NCBI RefSeq assembly: GCF_047948215.1
Contig: NC_134455.1
Coordinates: forward strand, 297,637,647-297,701,646
Reading direction: 5' to 3'
From: Lycorma delicatula
Taxonomy: Eukaryota > Arthropoda > Insecta > Hemiptera > Fulgoridae
Length of the DNA: 64,000 nucleotides
Positions 21,391 through 32,840 of the stretch are shown piece after piece. Position numbers and translations under genes: made by a program. Each line of letters begins with the position of its first letter. Within the stretch, counting starts at the first letter, position 1. The notes below the pieces were generated by a model. That model searched no databases. It was not told the origin of the DNA and saw nothing but the letters and a program-made list of their open reading frames with translations.

Positions 21391-21790
21391 TTATGTTTCA
21401 TCAAAAAGAATTCTTCTACACTGACATTGTCTCCTTAAATATAATCTAGTAATCAGAAATGCAACACATTTATGGCACTTCCAATCCTCAAAACATCTGT
21501 TGAAAGCTTTTTTCATATTTATTTTATTTAGTGTTACAAATGACCATTGTTCTCTTAATATAATCTTAATCAAAGGAAACAAGGAAATGTTGTAGACTGG
21601 TGATACAAGGATCTGTGTCAACAGTATGATGTTATTTTGGCTAAATTATCATGAATTAATAATGAAGTGTGAGCTGGAACATTACTGTGATGCAAAATCG
21701 AAGAATTATTTGCCTAAATTTGCAGTCCTTTTCTCATGTAAACAGTGTAAAACTGCAAAGTAATATGGTTTACTTGTCTATATAACCTTG
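21391..21790 (-). pseudogene. Mariner (DD34D-type) transposase C-terminal relic
   Basis: Minus-strand frames give ANNSSILHHSNVPAHTSLL (ancestral ILHHDNAPAHTS), LVSPVYNISLFPLIKI, and MKKAFNRCFEDWKCHKCVA, the C-terminal pattern F-x-x-C-F-x-x-W-x-x-x-W-x-K-C of mariner transposases. The second catalytic Asp has become Ser (HHSN) and the stretch that should carry the SPDLAPCD motif is garbled, so the gene is dead. It is a different mariner lineage from the one at 7961-9298, whose C-terminus has FLWG and no CFEDW block. The TIRs were not found. Confidence 0.75.
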
Positions 21791-21929
21791 TGGAAAAAGT
21801 TCATAATGGACAACAAAATATTGGAATAAAAAAAACAGTAAAAAGTAGTCAGCTGTCTCATCTCTCCTAGTCTGTCACAATTGAAATCCATCACTCTCAG
21901 TGTCTCTAATTCTAGCAGAAGTTAGTTCA

Positions 21930-22080
21930 CCCAACTTCTTTGTGAAACAGGTTGTTGATTCTCAAGCCCAATAATATGAATAGGCTTTACTCTGGCAATC
22001 ACCAGGGCATTGTGGAGACCAGAAGCGTCACAAGGCGGGTGTCTTCCCCTACCGGGTTGGAATGTGTACTATGTGACAGA
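21930..22080 (+). mobile_element. R1-like LINE 3' end, fragment
   Basis: The phrase cgtcacaaggcgggtgtctt followed by cccct recurs at 62113-62140, at the end of the R1-like 3' region, in the same orientation. Upstream similarity fades, so only the last 100-150 bases are held in common. Confidence 0.6.
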
Positions 22081-22089
22081 CAAACTGGG

Positions 22090-23410
22090 TACTATTCGTA
22101 TTAAAATATGAAAAGAAAGGACACTTTAACCTGTAACTATTATATGTCTATTTGTTTACACCTTTTTAAATTTAAGAAGTTCTAACTTAAATTATTTTAA
22201 TAAAAATTATTTACATATCCCATCTCTTTATAGGCTAAATTTCATGAACTATATTTGTAATTAAACTCTAAACATGCCTGCTTTTCCCTACTTGAGGAAA
22301 CTTATCGCTGCTTTCTGCTATCTTTTCGAAGTTCTATTTCTCTTGCTGAAATATCTGGGCTATCAATGTTTTTTGTACCTACTCTTATCAGTTATTTTTT
22401 GGATGTCTACAATAAATCCTTCAAGATGAAATCCATATCCCAAGGTTGCTTGATTTTCAAATTTCTTTTATTTCCAAACCAGTAAAATTTTGAATTTCTA
22501 CATATCATCAATGACATCCCTAACCAGTTTTATTCCCACTCGTTTAACATTCCAAATTTAAAGTTCGGTTTTCAATTTTAATAAGTATTACATTGAACAT
22601 TGCTGGAAAAGTACCATTATTTTAAATTACTTTTAAGCTAACTATTTTCTGCTTCTACTCACCATTGAGAGTTATGTAACTCAATTTTCTCAGAAAAAGG
22701 GGTACATTAATTGTTTGCAGTTAACAATCTGTTCCAGAATTGCTTACAACGTAGATACACGTAAAACACCTTAGAATGAATCAAATTAGGCTTTTATTAG
22801 TTAACATCACTTACAGTAGTTTACTGATGTTTGTCTTACAGCTAGTCTGTACACTGAACAAAAGGAAAGAGTCCCTTGTAAGGCTAGATAACATCCAAAT
22901 TTTGGTGTGTTTGCTTAAAAAGCTAAAGCACATAGCTGTAAACAAGTTCATGAGCTCTTCTCTGATTAACAGTGTATTATTTTTAAAAAAATAATATTTG
23001 ACAATAAAATTTAAAGTTTTATTATGTTATCTGATATAATGGTTATAAACTTAGAAAGACAAACTGAGCTAATTTTATATTAAAACATTTCCCATAATAT
23101 TTCAAACCATTTTCTGTATTTGTGTCCATTTTAGTGACAGAAATCGCTGCTTTCAAACAGAAATCAGCTAATTTTTCAGCTGGCCTAGAGTTGTTTCTTT
23201 AATTAGGTAAATATGTATTTAGAATAAGGTTGAAAAATGTAATAGATCTGAATTTTGTTTTTCATTTAATTTATCATTATTGCGTGTTTCTGTGTATTTA
23301 CATATTTTATAATGTTTAAGTGTTTTAAGATGTGGTCTTCCGTGTATAATTAGTATCCAGGTTATTATGGGTATTGATGAATCTGTGTATACAAGAAGGC
23401 GGGGAAAAAT
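22090..23410. other. AT-rich DNA, nothing recognised
   Basis: Short ORFs without motifs; no repeat relationship seen within the window. Confidence 0.5.
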
Positions 23411-23413
23411 GCA

Positions 23414-23475
23414 GATTCTTTGTAATAACAAAGAATCAGCATTCAGTCCTCTACAATAGTAGAGGACTTTTTTAA
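23414..23475. repeat. Two adjacent perfect hairpins followed by a T run
   Basis: gattctttgt/acaaagaatc (10-bp stem, 4-base loop, 23414-23437) is followed after 7 bases by agtcctctac/gtagaggact (10-bp stem, 4-base loop, 23445-23468), then TTTTT. The second looks like a terminator but in this genome no such function is implied; a T run can end RNA polymerase III transcripts. Confidence 0.8.
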
Positions 23476-23764
23476 TATTATTTATAGTTTTGTTTGAAAA
23501 AATAAAAGTTATACGATTTATTTTATGTTAGTAAATGTAATAGTAAATGCAAAATAATTTTTGCAGTGCAAGCAAGTATTACATCAGATAAAATGAAGTT
23601 CTTTGTTTTCTATTCCCTTTCTTTGCTTACCTGTTAACCAATTTTTTGAAAGTGAAATGAAAGCAGAGGTAAAAAAGTTCTCGTTTTTCTAATTTTAATT
23701 ACTCGTGAACTCTAGACACCCATTGCCTGTAAGATTCATTCTCACATTTCGCAATTGACTAGAC

Positions 23765-24250
23765 TTATTACAACAGTGAGCTTCTCCTAGATTCCCAGCC
23801 ATACAGGAATTACAGGCAATGAGGTATGCAGCAAAGAAGGCTTGTTTCCAGCCTCTTTTTCTGAACATGTTGTTCATAACGATCTTGTCTGTTTCCTGAA
23901 GCAGGTGGTTCATGTTGAGTGGCAAAGTGATTGGAATGTTACCATGAACAAGAAACTTCACCCAATTAAGAACATTGTTTCACCATGGAGCTCCTCATGC
24001 AGAAATAACAATCGGAAGGAGGTTATTATCTGCCATATTCGAATAGGCCACACTAGGCTCACTCATGAATATCTAGTGACTCAAACAAATCCACCAGTTT
24101 GTACTCTTCTCAACTGATTCTTTTATGGGGCATGGGATTGGAAGTTTAAGCTAGGGCCTAACATACAAACTATTTTAAGGGATAATGAAATATTTCTATC
24201 CTTAGTTTTACAGTTTCTTTGGGCCGATCGCTTACATTCAGTTATTTAAA
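23765..24250 (+). pseudogene. LINE ORF2 C-terminal relic (RNase H end and tail domain)
   Basis: The reading IPSHTGITGNEV is the last RNase H motif (ancestral W-I-P-S-H-x-G-I-x-G-N-E-x-A-D). About 150 bases later come WQSDWNVTMNKKLHPIKN, HIRIGHTRLTHEYL and PPVC, the conserved tail of Jockey-type ORF2 proteins, and then ILRDNEIFLSLVLQFL ending near 24250, like the family's final L-x-F-L-x-x-x-G-L-Y segment. Frames shift near 23850 and 24110. The tail differs in wording from the I-like element at 50541 (GHTRLTNLYMLTG), so this is a separate family. Confidence 0.8.
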
Positions 24251-24479
24251 TTGCTGTAGTGAGTTTCATCTGTTCATACCAATTGCCGTAAAGCAGTTGG
24301 TTATTCTATTACTTTGAGATAAATAATGTGATATATTTTTGTCTACTACAAGAAATATATTGTCTTTGGGAGATGATAATGCAGAAGCGTTTTTGCCAAA
24401 AAAAACACCCTCCCAGTCATATGATTTTTTATTTATTGAAAACCTATGTTTTAATTTATTAAAGTAGCCCATTTAAGAT

Positions 24480-25520
24480 TTTATTCTATTTCTTTATTAA
24501 TTAAATATTTAATATTATTTATGTTATCCTCTCTTTTCTTTCATAACCTCTTCCATTAATTTTAAATCGTTGCTTTTAGTTCCTTAGATATACTGCAGTT
24601 ACTGAATGGTTTAGATTTCTATAAGTTTTTTAAGCTTATAGAAATTTAGTTACTATTTAAGTTATTTATTTTTTAAGTCTAATTTATAATTCTCATTCTA
24701 ATCGTTTAACATAAAATATTTTGGTCTGTATGTCATCATAGAATTCTTTTTTATGAAAGCAAAGTACTCATTTTGTATTAAAAATACACAATTTGTTTAT
24801 TAATAACATAAGATGAATTAATTGAGGTAGTATCAAGTCAAAATTTTTATAATTAAAAAATATAATAATTAATTAATATACTTACGCCAGGGCTTTCGTA
24901 AATATGAATATATTTTAACAATAATTAATTAATACTTATGCAAGACTAAGTCATCTTCATTAAAAGATAAATTAAAGCCCTATCACTTCTTACTAGAAAC
25001 AATTAATCTTTGAAGCTATTAAGTACTAAACTTCATTCACACACCTCAGCACATCTTCATTATAAAGTACATCACTTAACAAGCAATTATCTACTGAGGA
25101 GGCAGGTGTAATCTCATTATCACTAGATATTAAGATTTACACCTACTGTAATTGTTAACGTATGGAAAATTCATCTTGTAGAAATGAGTTTTGAAATAGT
25201 TTTTATAGTTATATGATAATACCGGTTTGAAATTGATGTCTACACATAATATAAATTCCTGAAAAATGTTAAGCGTAATAAATGATTAAAAACAATTAAA
25301 GAGGTAAAATTAAATAACAAATTACATTTTTATTTAAACTGGAAATTTTATCATGAGAGACTGAAAAATTCAGTTAGAAATACAGTTAAATAAAGCTAAT
25401 TTTTATCAATTCATTGTAATATTCTAATAAGAATTTAGCCTACTTTGAGGGGCTATAAATTTATAAGGTTTCCATAATATCTAATTTTCAACAAATTTTA
25501 GGCCCTTACAATTAACAAAA
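24480..25520. other. AT-rich DNA, nothing recognised
   Basis: No coding relic recognised. A local inverted repeat with tttctataag and cttatagaaa arms lies at about 24616-24645. Confidence 0.45.
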
Positions 25521-25523
25521 TTG

Positions 25524-25690
25524 GGCCATGTGTTAGGTGTGTATGACTATGTTACTTGTTCACAGGTGGTTTTAGTGTATTACTCAACATATTTTTAAGA
25601 GACAGTAACCAAATGATTGGATTAAAGCTTCCACAAATGTGGATTTGTTTCAATTTCTTTTAAAATAAAAGTATAAAAAAAATAGGCCGT
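25524..25690 (+). repeat. Dispersed repeat, copy 1
   Basis: Shares about 165 bases with 30190-30410 in direct orientation: gtgtgtatgactatgttac, agagacagtaaccaaatgat, tggattaaag, and aaataaaagtataaaa. No coding content. Confidence 0.75.
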
Positions 25691-25699
25691 TATTTCATT

Positions 25700-28600
25700 T
25701 TGATTTCTTTTATATATTTGTAGGATATTAATAACATTAGCAATACCAATGAAAATAAAAAAAGCCATTTACATTAATGTTACTTTCTTAACCCTTTATT
25801 ATTTACTTTTAATCTAATCACAATTTCTACCTTTTTTAATTTCAATTTAACTCTTTAAATGGTGTTCTATCCTAATAATCAAAATCAGTTAATTAATTTT
25901 TTTATTACATTATTACTTGTACTTTAACAACTGGTTAAATTACTTGCAATACTCATTGAAAATCTACTACAGAAGAATATCCTGCCAGTATTACTTTTGC
26001 ATTGTTAAAAAATGTTCATCATATATTACAACAATATTCCCAAGATTATGTTTTTCTTTGGTTCTACATGTACATTCTTTGATGTACTACATCAATTGTA
26101 TAAAACAGAATTTGGTAATAATATGAACTATAGAATTGATGTACAAAACATGGTAAAAAATTACAGTGAAATATTTTTATATAATGCAGTAATATATCGA
26201 TAAAAAAACAAATAGAAATAAAATTTGATTGTGAAAAACTGATTATCATACACAATTAAAAAAAAAACAAATTTGATTCTCCTAGTACAGAAGCATAACT
26301 TTACCTCATACAAAAAAAATTTCTGGCTTTTGTTACCCTGAGCGACCCCCTTTCGATATCTAAAAATAAATAGAAACACTGAGAACACATTTATCCCAAT
26401 TTTTTCAAAATATTTCCGATGTCACAAAACATAAAAGCCAGGTTCAGACCATCTGATTTCACAAGGGCCTTTTCTTTCAATAATAAAAAAATTAGAGTAT
26501 TAGAATATACAAACTGTTTCCTTTGCAACATGTATTCTACTTTCAAAACACAAAATTAAGAAACACACATTAGCTAAGAAGTCCCAGCCCAATTTCTTCC
26601 CAGTGATCTCTAGTTCTCAAGACTGCTCAAGTAACAACAATTTTTATAAAAATTATTGCTATATTCCAAACGTTATTTTTCAAAATGAATTCTAACTTAG
26701 TAAAATAAAAAAAAAAAAAAAATTGTAATAATTTCCAAGAATTACATAAGTTAGTTATACCAAAAAACCTTTTGCCTCTTCAATTAAATATTGAAATATT
26801 GCTTTATTTAACTCATTCTGGATCAATGAGTTATGTCTCTCAGGCACAACTACATAGCACAAAATTTTGAACACAGTGCCTCACCTAGGTACTCCATTTT
26901 TAGGAAATTTCATAATATTCTACCAACAAAACTTTGCAAGATTACATGAAACTTAAAGATGTCCAAGAAAAATTGATTAAAATTGAAGTTCACAATTTCC
27001 CCCTTTCAATAAAAGAAAAGTTAAATATTAACTTCTAACCATTATATTATTAAAATTTTATTTTTGAGCACGAGTAAAAAATTACTTAATTTTGTCGATC
27101 AGATCTGAGCCTTTCTTGGTCCCACTTTCAATTATGAAAACGAGGTTGGCCTTGCATTTAGAATAAAATTTAAACTTAAGACTGTAAGTTGTATTGCAAT
27201 CTATACGATTAAAATGAAAATTTTATTATATATTCTCTTCAATATAGGCTAGCATTTTCATGTCTTAAAATTTCAAAAATAAACAAAACCATGTAAATAA
27301 GCCTATCTGTAAAATATTTTGTACTACTTTACCAAAACAAAATTATATTTGTACATGTATAATGTACACTGGTTTTTTCCATATTTATAAGTACAATGAT
27401 CGAAGGTTGTAAATTTCTAATTATAAACGAAAAATAATTTTTAAAGTCCTAGAAAGCCATTTCTAGCCAATATATTATTCATAATCAGCTGCTTAATCTG
27501 TTGTACGTATATACAGTATACCAATACATACAACAGAAAAACAGTTAAAATTTGAAAAAAAAAAATTATTACTTTTGTTTCCTATGAAATTCCTTTATCA
27601 AGAGATAAAAAATACGTAAAAGAACAATTTTTGATTTATCTGGCTGAGTAGGTACAAAAATGAAAAATATCAAAATATATTTAAAAGTCTAAAAAAGAAG
27701 TTAAAAAGTTATGAAGTTATTTGTAAGTAATAAATTATATTTAAACAGTAAAAGATACTATAGTAAACATTTTTCAATGAACCATATCGGAGTCAAGAGA
27801 AAATGACTTTGAATTGGGAAGAATTCCAAGCCGCATAGAAGTATACACCTGGGCCTCATGACTATGGGTGTTGGACTCCGGCCAGCGTAATTCTGTCGGC
27901 CACGTTAGCACTCACCCCTGCCCAGTACTATATATTGAGGATCACTCTTTTTTCCACGAAACACCTTTTTTTAAAAGAATGGTTGAACCTTTTAAGTGTT
28001 CTTTGTTTAATTTTTCCAATAGTTTGATTTGTTACTATTCTACATAATAAGTTTTCTTCATTATGCCTAAAAAAGCGTGGGCATGTTTTTGTGTGTGTGT
28101 GAGTGTGTACGCGCGCCTAACATAATTTGAGTTAATTATTTGGAAAATGAAAGGATTTTCCAAATATTAACTCCAATAATTTTCCAAAGGAATTTGATTA
28201 TTGAATAATTATGTTTTAAAAGTATCTCTACCTAAAAACATAGAAAGTGATTTGCTTAAATATATTTCATTTTTAAGATTATACTAGCATTTTAATGGAA
28301 AATGATTCATGCAATTAGTAGCCTATATGACTAAGTCTACCTCAGATGGACAAAAATATTACTTTATTCGGTATACTAATAGGACGAAAATTATTACCCG
28401 TTAGTTTTTTTCTAGGTTTCTTGTTTTTCCATCATTTTTTCGAGGAAAAAGTGTGTTTACCGCAAAAAATCGTTAAATTGATCTGGTGGTTTTCTTTTAT
28501 TAAAAAAGTTATTCTGTGAAAAGCTAATACTGCTAAAGCTTATACAACTTTTACCACTAACTAGACTATTGTACTTTTCCATGAGGCAATTCATGATCTT

Positions 28601-29039
28601 GTTTCTGAATTTTTATTGCTTTAATTGAGAGCAATAATATTTTATTTGTATTTTCCTCTTTTGTAAATCTCTTTAATGTTAATTGGCGATAAGAATACTT
28701 AAGAATTAAATACAATAAATGAGATTTTAATATAATAGAAATAAATATATTTTATGAATAACTTAAAGTAAAAAATCTTCTTTACTTTCCCCAAACTGAT
28801 ATCAAAAATAATAAAAATAATAATAATAACAATAAGTAAACCACTTCATGCTTTGTTTAGCAGATTAAAAGAGTTAAATCTATTCATCTTTTCCTAAAAG
28901 GTTTATCAGTTTCTGTAGCGGAAAATAAGATTTATTTTGCTAGCATTTAATTATTTTCTTTAAAAAAAATTACGATATTTTTATCGTAAGAGATTTCTAT
29001 GTAACAACCTTATAAAGAGATTATATTCAACGACCTGTA
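25700..29039. other. AT-rich DNA; one GC-richer repeat-like patch
   Basis: The patch at 27838-27945 (gggtgttggactccggccag and neighbours) stands out by composition and looks like a dispersed repeat, though no second copy was found here. A GT-rich tract lies at 28086-28120. ORFs around 25917-26388 are AT-driven and lack motifs. Confidence 0.45.
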
Positions 29040-29163
29040 CCTTATACATTATAGCGTGTTTGCGGTTCGTCCTGGATATTGAAAGACTAACAAACTAAAC
29101 ATTTCTTATAAGTAAAATTTATTATTCTAAAGACACAGACACAATATAAGTAACAATAATAAC

Positions 29164-29200
<37 letters not shown>

Positions 29201-29950
29201 CGTATTATAACGTAAAAATAACAATTCAGATGAAAAGGACAAGATTTATTTAATGGCTGTTAAATAACAATTTTAAACACCAGAATACAGTTCAATATAC
29301 TAAAAATGTTATAATGACTGATAGAAACTAATATTGCATTAACAACGAGGTAAAAATATAACAGTCTACATTTCATACAATTGTCTTTCCGCAAATATCA
29401 TTACTTTTACCGTTTACAATAGAACTATCCTATACTTTATGAGTGAGGAGAATACAGTCACTTTCATTACTGTTTACAAAAACTCACCAACAACTTTATG
29501 CATTCACCCACACTGTCCACTATGGAATATTCGTGACGCAATCTTTACTCATTGGTACCACTCGCTGAGTGATGTCGCTTCACAGCAACCGCGTCAATCT
29601 CAGGCTTGCCACAATTTCTCTTTATCGCACGTGATCACGACTGCAGTACTTATATCCCCTGGCCTGCAGAACCAGTACCCGCCTCATCCCTTTAACTGTT
29701 GAAGTGTAATAATTTTCATTGTCCGCTCCCTTACGCTTTTCTATAAATTGTAATTCTGGTCCGGTAATCCTTCTGGTCGAACAACAGCTTTTGGAGGTGC
29801 CATTTTCTGTATTATAAAGAACCAATTGTTAAACGGACCTGTTTCTCTGGGAAAGAATCCCTTTTAATTCTTTTTGGATTCTTCTTTTCATTATTATTTT
29901 CTCTATCTAATTAATTGGAAGAAAGTCCGTTATACAGGTCCTGTTACACT
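29040..29950 (-). repeat. 0.9-kb dispersed repeat, copy 1 (possible solo LTR)
   Basis: Reverse complement of this block aligns with 46896-47805 over nearly its full length. Shared landmarks in minus-strand order: aacggac near the start, ttcttccaatta, an ATG reading MAPPKAVVRPEGLP, ggttctgcaggccaggggat, a (TTA)n run (29147-29200 here), and an aataaa signal. In this copy the ends could be read as TGTAACAGG...GTTGTTACA, as in an LTR, but flanking duplications are not convincing. Alternatives are a SINE-like or non-autonomous LINE-derived repeat. Confidence 0.7.
29147..29200. repeat. (TAA)n microsatellite inside the dispersed repeat
   Basis: aac/aat triplet run; the partner copy has a shorter (ATT)n run at 47668-47706. 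Confidence 0.9.
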
Positions 29951-30189
29951 ATATGTGCTATAAATTCTCACACACAAGCATACATAAACCTGTACAAAGA
30001 AAAATAACAACAATCAAGTAACTTATTAATTTGTTTAATAAAAAAACAAAAACAATAATAATAAAATAGATAATTATATAACCTTAATAGATCTGAATTA
30101 TTTCAATAGGATTAAGATTAGGTACGTGGTAATGAATCATGAAAAGAATGGTCACAAAAGATCGGTTACACGAAAGGTAATGAATCATG

Positions 30190-30410
30190 TGTTACGTGTG
30201 TATGACTATGTTACGTAACACGTAACATAGTATACTACTCAGTAGTATACTATGAGTTTACTATACTATGGTTTTAGTTATGGTTTTAGTATACTACTCA
30301 GCTTACTTTTAAGAGACAATAACCAAATGATTGGATTAAAGTTTCTACAAATGTCTATTCACTTCAATTTCTTCTAAAATAAAAGTATAAAATGATAGAC
30401 CGTTTTGAAA
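30190..30410 (+). repeat. Dispersed repeat, copy 2, expanded by palindromic insertions
   Basis: Matches 25524-25690. It carries extra palindromic sequence between tatgactatgttac and ttaagagacaataaccaaat, including cgtaacacgtaac and the hairpin at 30226-30254. Confidence 0.75.
30226..30254. repeat. Perfect hairpin in the dispersed repeat
   Basis: catagtatactac and gtagtatactatg form a 13-bp stem around a 3-base loop. Confidence 0.85.
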
Positions 30411-31189
30411 CGACAAAACTAGAAACTGGAGGCCAACTCAATGGGAACATAAAACACATCAATAATTATTGATGCGTAAGACATGTAAAACCATTACATT
30501 TTTTTCTTTCAACCATCTTTTCCCAGATTTTTATTTATCTCCTTAGCTCATTGTTTAATTTACGATACAAGGCTCTTTCATTTTCTCCTGTCTTTTTCTC
30601 AGACCAACTAACAAATATATATTAAAAAAACGTTTCCAGGAGAATTGGCTTCCAAACTGCTGGGAAATAATCTGTGACACAAGCTGGACTATAAATTAGT
30701 AAATAAAATAATAACGTACCGTGTTAGTTTAAATCATGGATTTAATTGGTAAAATACAATTTCTTATATAAAATGTATTTCTGTATAAAATGTATTAATT
30801 AGAATTTGTAAGTTGTTATCATTTTAGTTTAATTTCAATTATCTAAGAACTTCATTCGTTTATGAAACATTCTAAAAAAAATTCCAAAACAGAATAAACA
30901 AAATTCTCTTTATTATTTTTTTAATCAATATCTGGGGTCACTAGAGAATGAGATAAAAAAATGACGAAGGTTAGTGATCTACCCAGGCAAAAATACGTAT
31001 TTAAAAACTTATGGAAGAAAAACAATATACAGAGTTGCTCACGAAATGATTCAACAATTAGTTTAAAAAAAAAAAAATTATTTGTATCTCAATACAGAAA
31101 AGTAAAACACAACGTAGTTACTATATACATGAAGATTACGTTCTGCTTATCACGTGTCCAACATGACCACCATCACGTCTAGCAACTTC

Positions 31190-32112
31190 TTCAACACGAA
31201 TTCCTATGTTGTTAATAACTCGACGTTACATCCTCGGCTATCTCGTTGCACGCCGCGATGATCAGCAATTGCAATTCCATCACTGTACGAGAATGTTTAA
31301 GGAAAATGTTTCTCTTTAGAAATCTCCAAAGTAAAGAATCATACGGATTCAAATCAGGACTGTTCATGAGCCAGTTCTGTCCACACGAAAATCGGTTTGA
31401 AATGACATTTGCGAATCTGATGTACAAAATTATTACGCAGCATGTTTATATAACTTCACTGTTCACTGTTCACTGTCTGTTCAAAAAAGGAGATAGCCGC
31501 TCGTACCATAATTCTTGGAGCATGATGCACTTTTCATGACGCACGTGTGAATTTTCAGAATCTAAAAACGCACATTTTATTTATTAACAACCCCGTCTAG
31601 GTGAAAATGTGCCTCATTTGAAAACCAAACATTGTTCAACAATACGTCCCGATTCACAGCCCGTTCAACGAATACCATTCTTTGATGTTTGTGATCGACC
31701 GTTAAAAACTTTTAATTTACGTAACACTGTTATGTTGTACGGATACAAACGCAAAGCGGTTTTTGAAATTCACTGTATAGATCGCCCGGAAATCCCAAGT
31801 TGTGCTGCTGCTTTTCTAGTTGATTTGCCCGGGTCCCTCAGCAATGTTGTTTTGACGGCTTCGACATTCTCTGGAGAACGAACATCGGCAGGACGTTTGC
31901 GCTTACACTCAAAACTGAACCGTCGCTATTAAATTTCTCGTAAAGTCTACGTATTTTTTAAAATGAGGGCGATCATTCAGTATGTAAATGTGCACGAAAC
32001 TGTCTTTGTGTAAGCACCTCACTTTTCGTTTCATTAAAAACCAACACAGCCTTTATTCGCTGTTCAACAGTCAGTCTTCCTTTGTCAGCCATCTTGGAAT
32101 GATACACAAACA
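31190..32112 (-). pseudogene. Mariner/Tc1-like transposase relic
   Basis: Minus-strand start MADKGRLTVEQRIKAVLVFN, an N-terminal HTH, is followed by LYEKFNSDGSVL, a stretch whose frames give ENVEAVKTTLLRDPGKSTRK and QLGISGRS, then VWFSNEAHFHLDGVVNK (first catalytic Asp changed to Asn in FSNEA), and finally MNSPDLNPYDSLLWRFLK (third Asp region). The region of the second Asp is absent or destroyed: only about 200 bases separate LDGVVNK from the SPDL block. Many stops and frameshifts show it is old. Related in style to 8089-9121 but with a different N-terminus. No TIRs were recognised. Confidence 0.8.
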
Positions 32113-32264
32113 GCGCACTCGGAAATAGAAGAGACTAATATTCATGAACTGCTGTCATTTCTACAAACATAAAACACAATCTTTTTTTCTGTTTAGCTTC
32201 CGGAACTACCGTAAGCTATTTCTTCGCAGGATGAATGAGGATGATATGTATGAATGTCTTTTAC

Positions 32265-32455
32265 AGTCTCAGTTCGACCATTCCTGAGAAGTGTGGTTAA
32301 TTAAAATTCAACCACCAAAAAACACCGGTATCCACGATCTAGTATTTAAATCCGTATAAAATTAACTGCCTTTACTACGATTTGAACCTTAGAACAATCG
32401 ACTTAGAAATCAGCATGATTTGTGATGACGAGTTCGAATATGAATTCAGAATCTT
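32265..32455 (-). mobile_element. tRNA-derived SINE
   Basis: On the minus strand aaggttcaaatcgtagtaaa contains an RNA polymerase III B box (GGTTCAAATCG), and is followed by ctagatcgtggataccggtg and a tggttgaattttaattaacc stretch. This layout and wording match a SINE type I recall from insect genomes. The A-box part at about 32440-32455 is damaged. No other copy lies in the window. Confidence 0.6.
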
Positions 32456-32459
32456 TCTA

Positions 32460-32840
32460 TCACCCACCATTTCTGAAAAACTTTTAAATATTAATTAAAG
32501 CACTTTTTTCATTTTTCAACGTATAGAAAGCATGTTAATCTCCTTTATTGAATTTTGTTAGCACATGTTTTATTGTTTAATTTTGTTAAAATAATTTGTA
32601 AGCTATAAATAAACAATACTAGACAAAGAATTAAATCATATCATAGTCACATACGATGTCATAATCGTATATAATACTGAAGAGTGAGCCTTCATGGACA
32701 AGATTAATCATCTCTGAGCAGGTCAAAACCTGTAGCTGAAAACACAGCTGTGTTCGTTGCATTAAGCACTGGATTTAGGAATGAATTAATTTTGTTCACT
32801 CTTATTGCTTTCTTAAGTTTGTTTACAGTGCAGTGGTTTA
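32460..32840. other. AT-rich DNA, nothing recognised
   Basis: Leads into copy B of the uncharacterised family; may contain its decayed upstream part. Confidence 0.4.

Larger units (their letters stand above)
29951..31189. other. AT-rich DNA containing the second copy of a small dispersed repeat
   Basis: Apart from the repeat at 30190-30410 nothing is recognised; the short ORF at 30961-31182 has no motif. Confidence 0.45.

Noticed and set aside
23449..23475. Rho-independent terminator
   Set aside because: The hairpin plus T run fits the bacterial pattern, but nothing else in the window is bacterial.
25917..26388. Four overlapping ORFs on both strands
   Set aside because: AT-rich, Phe/Tyr/Ile-heavy, mutually overlapping and without any motif.
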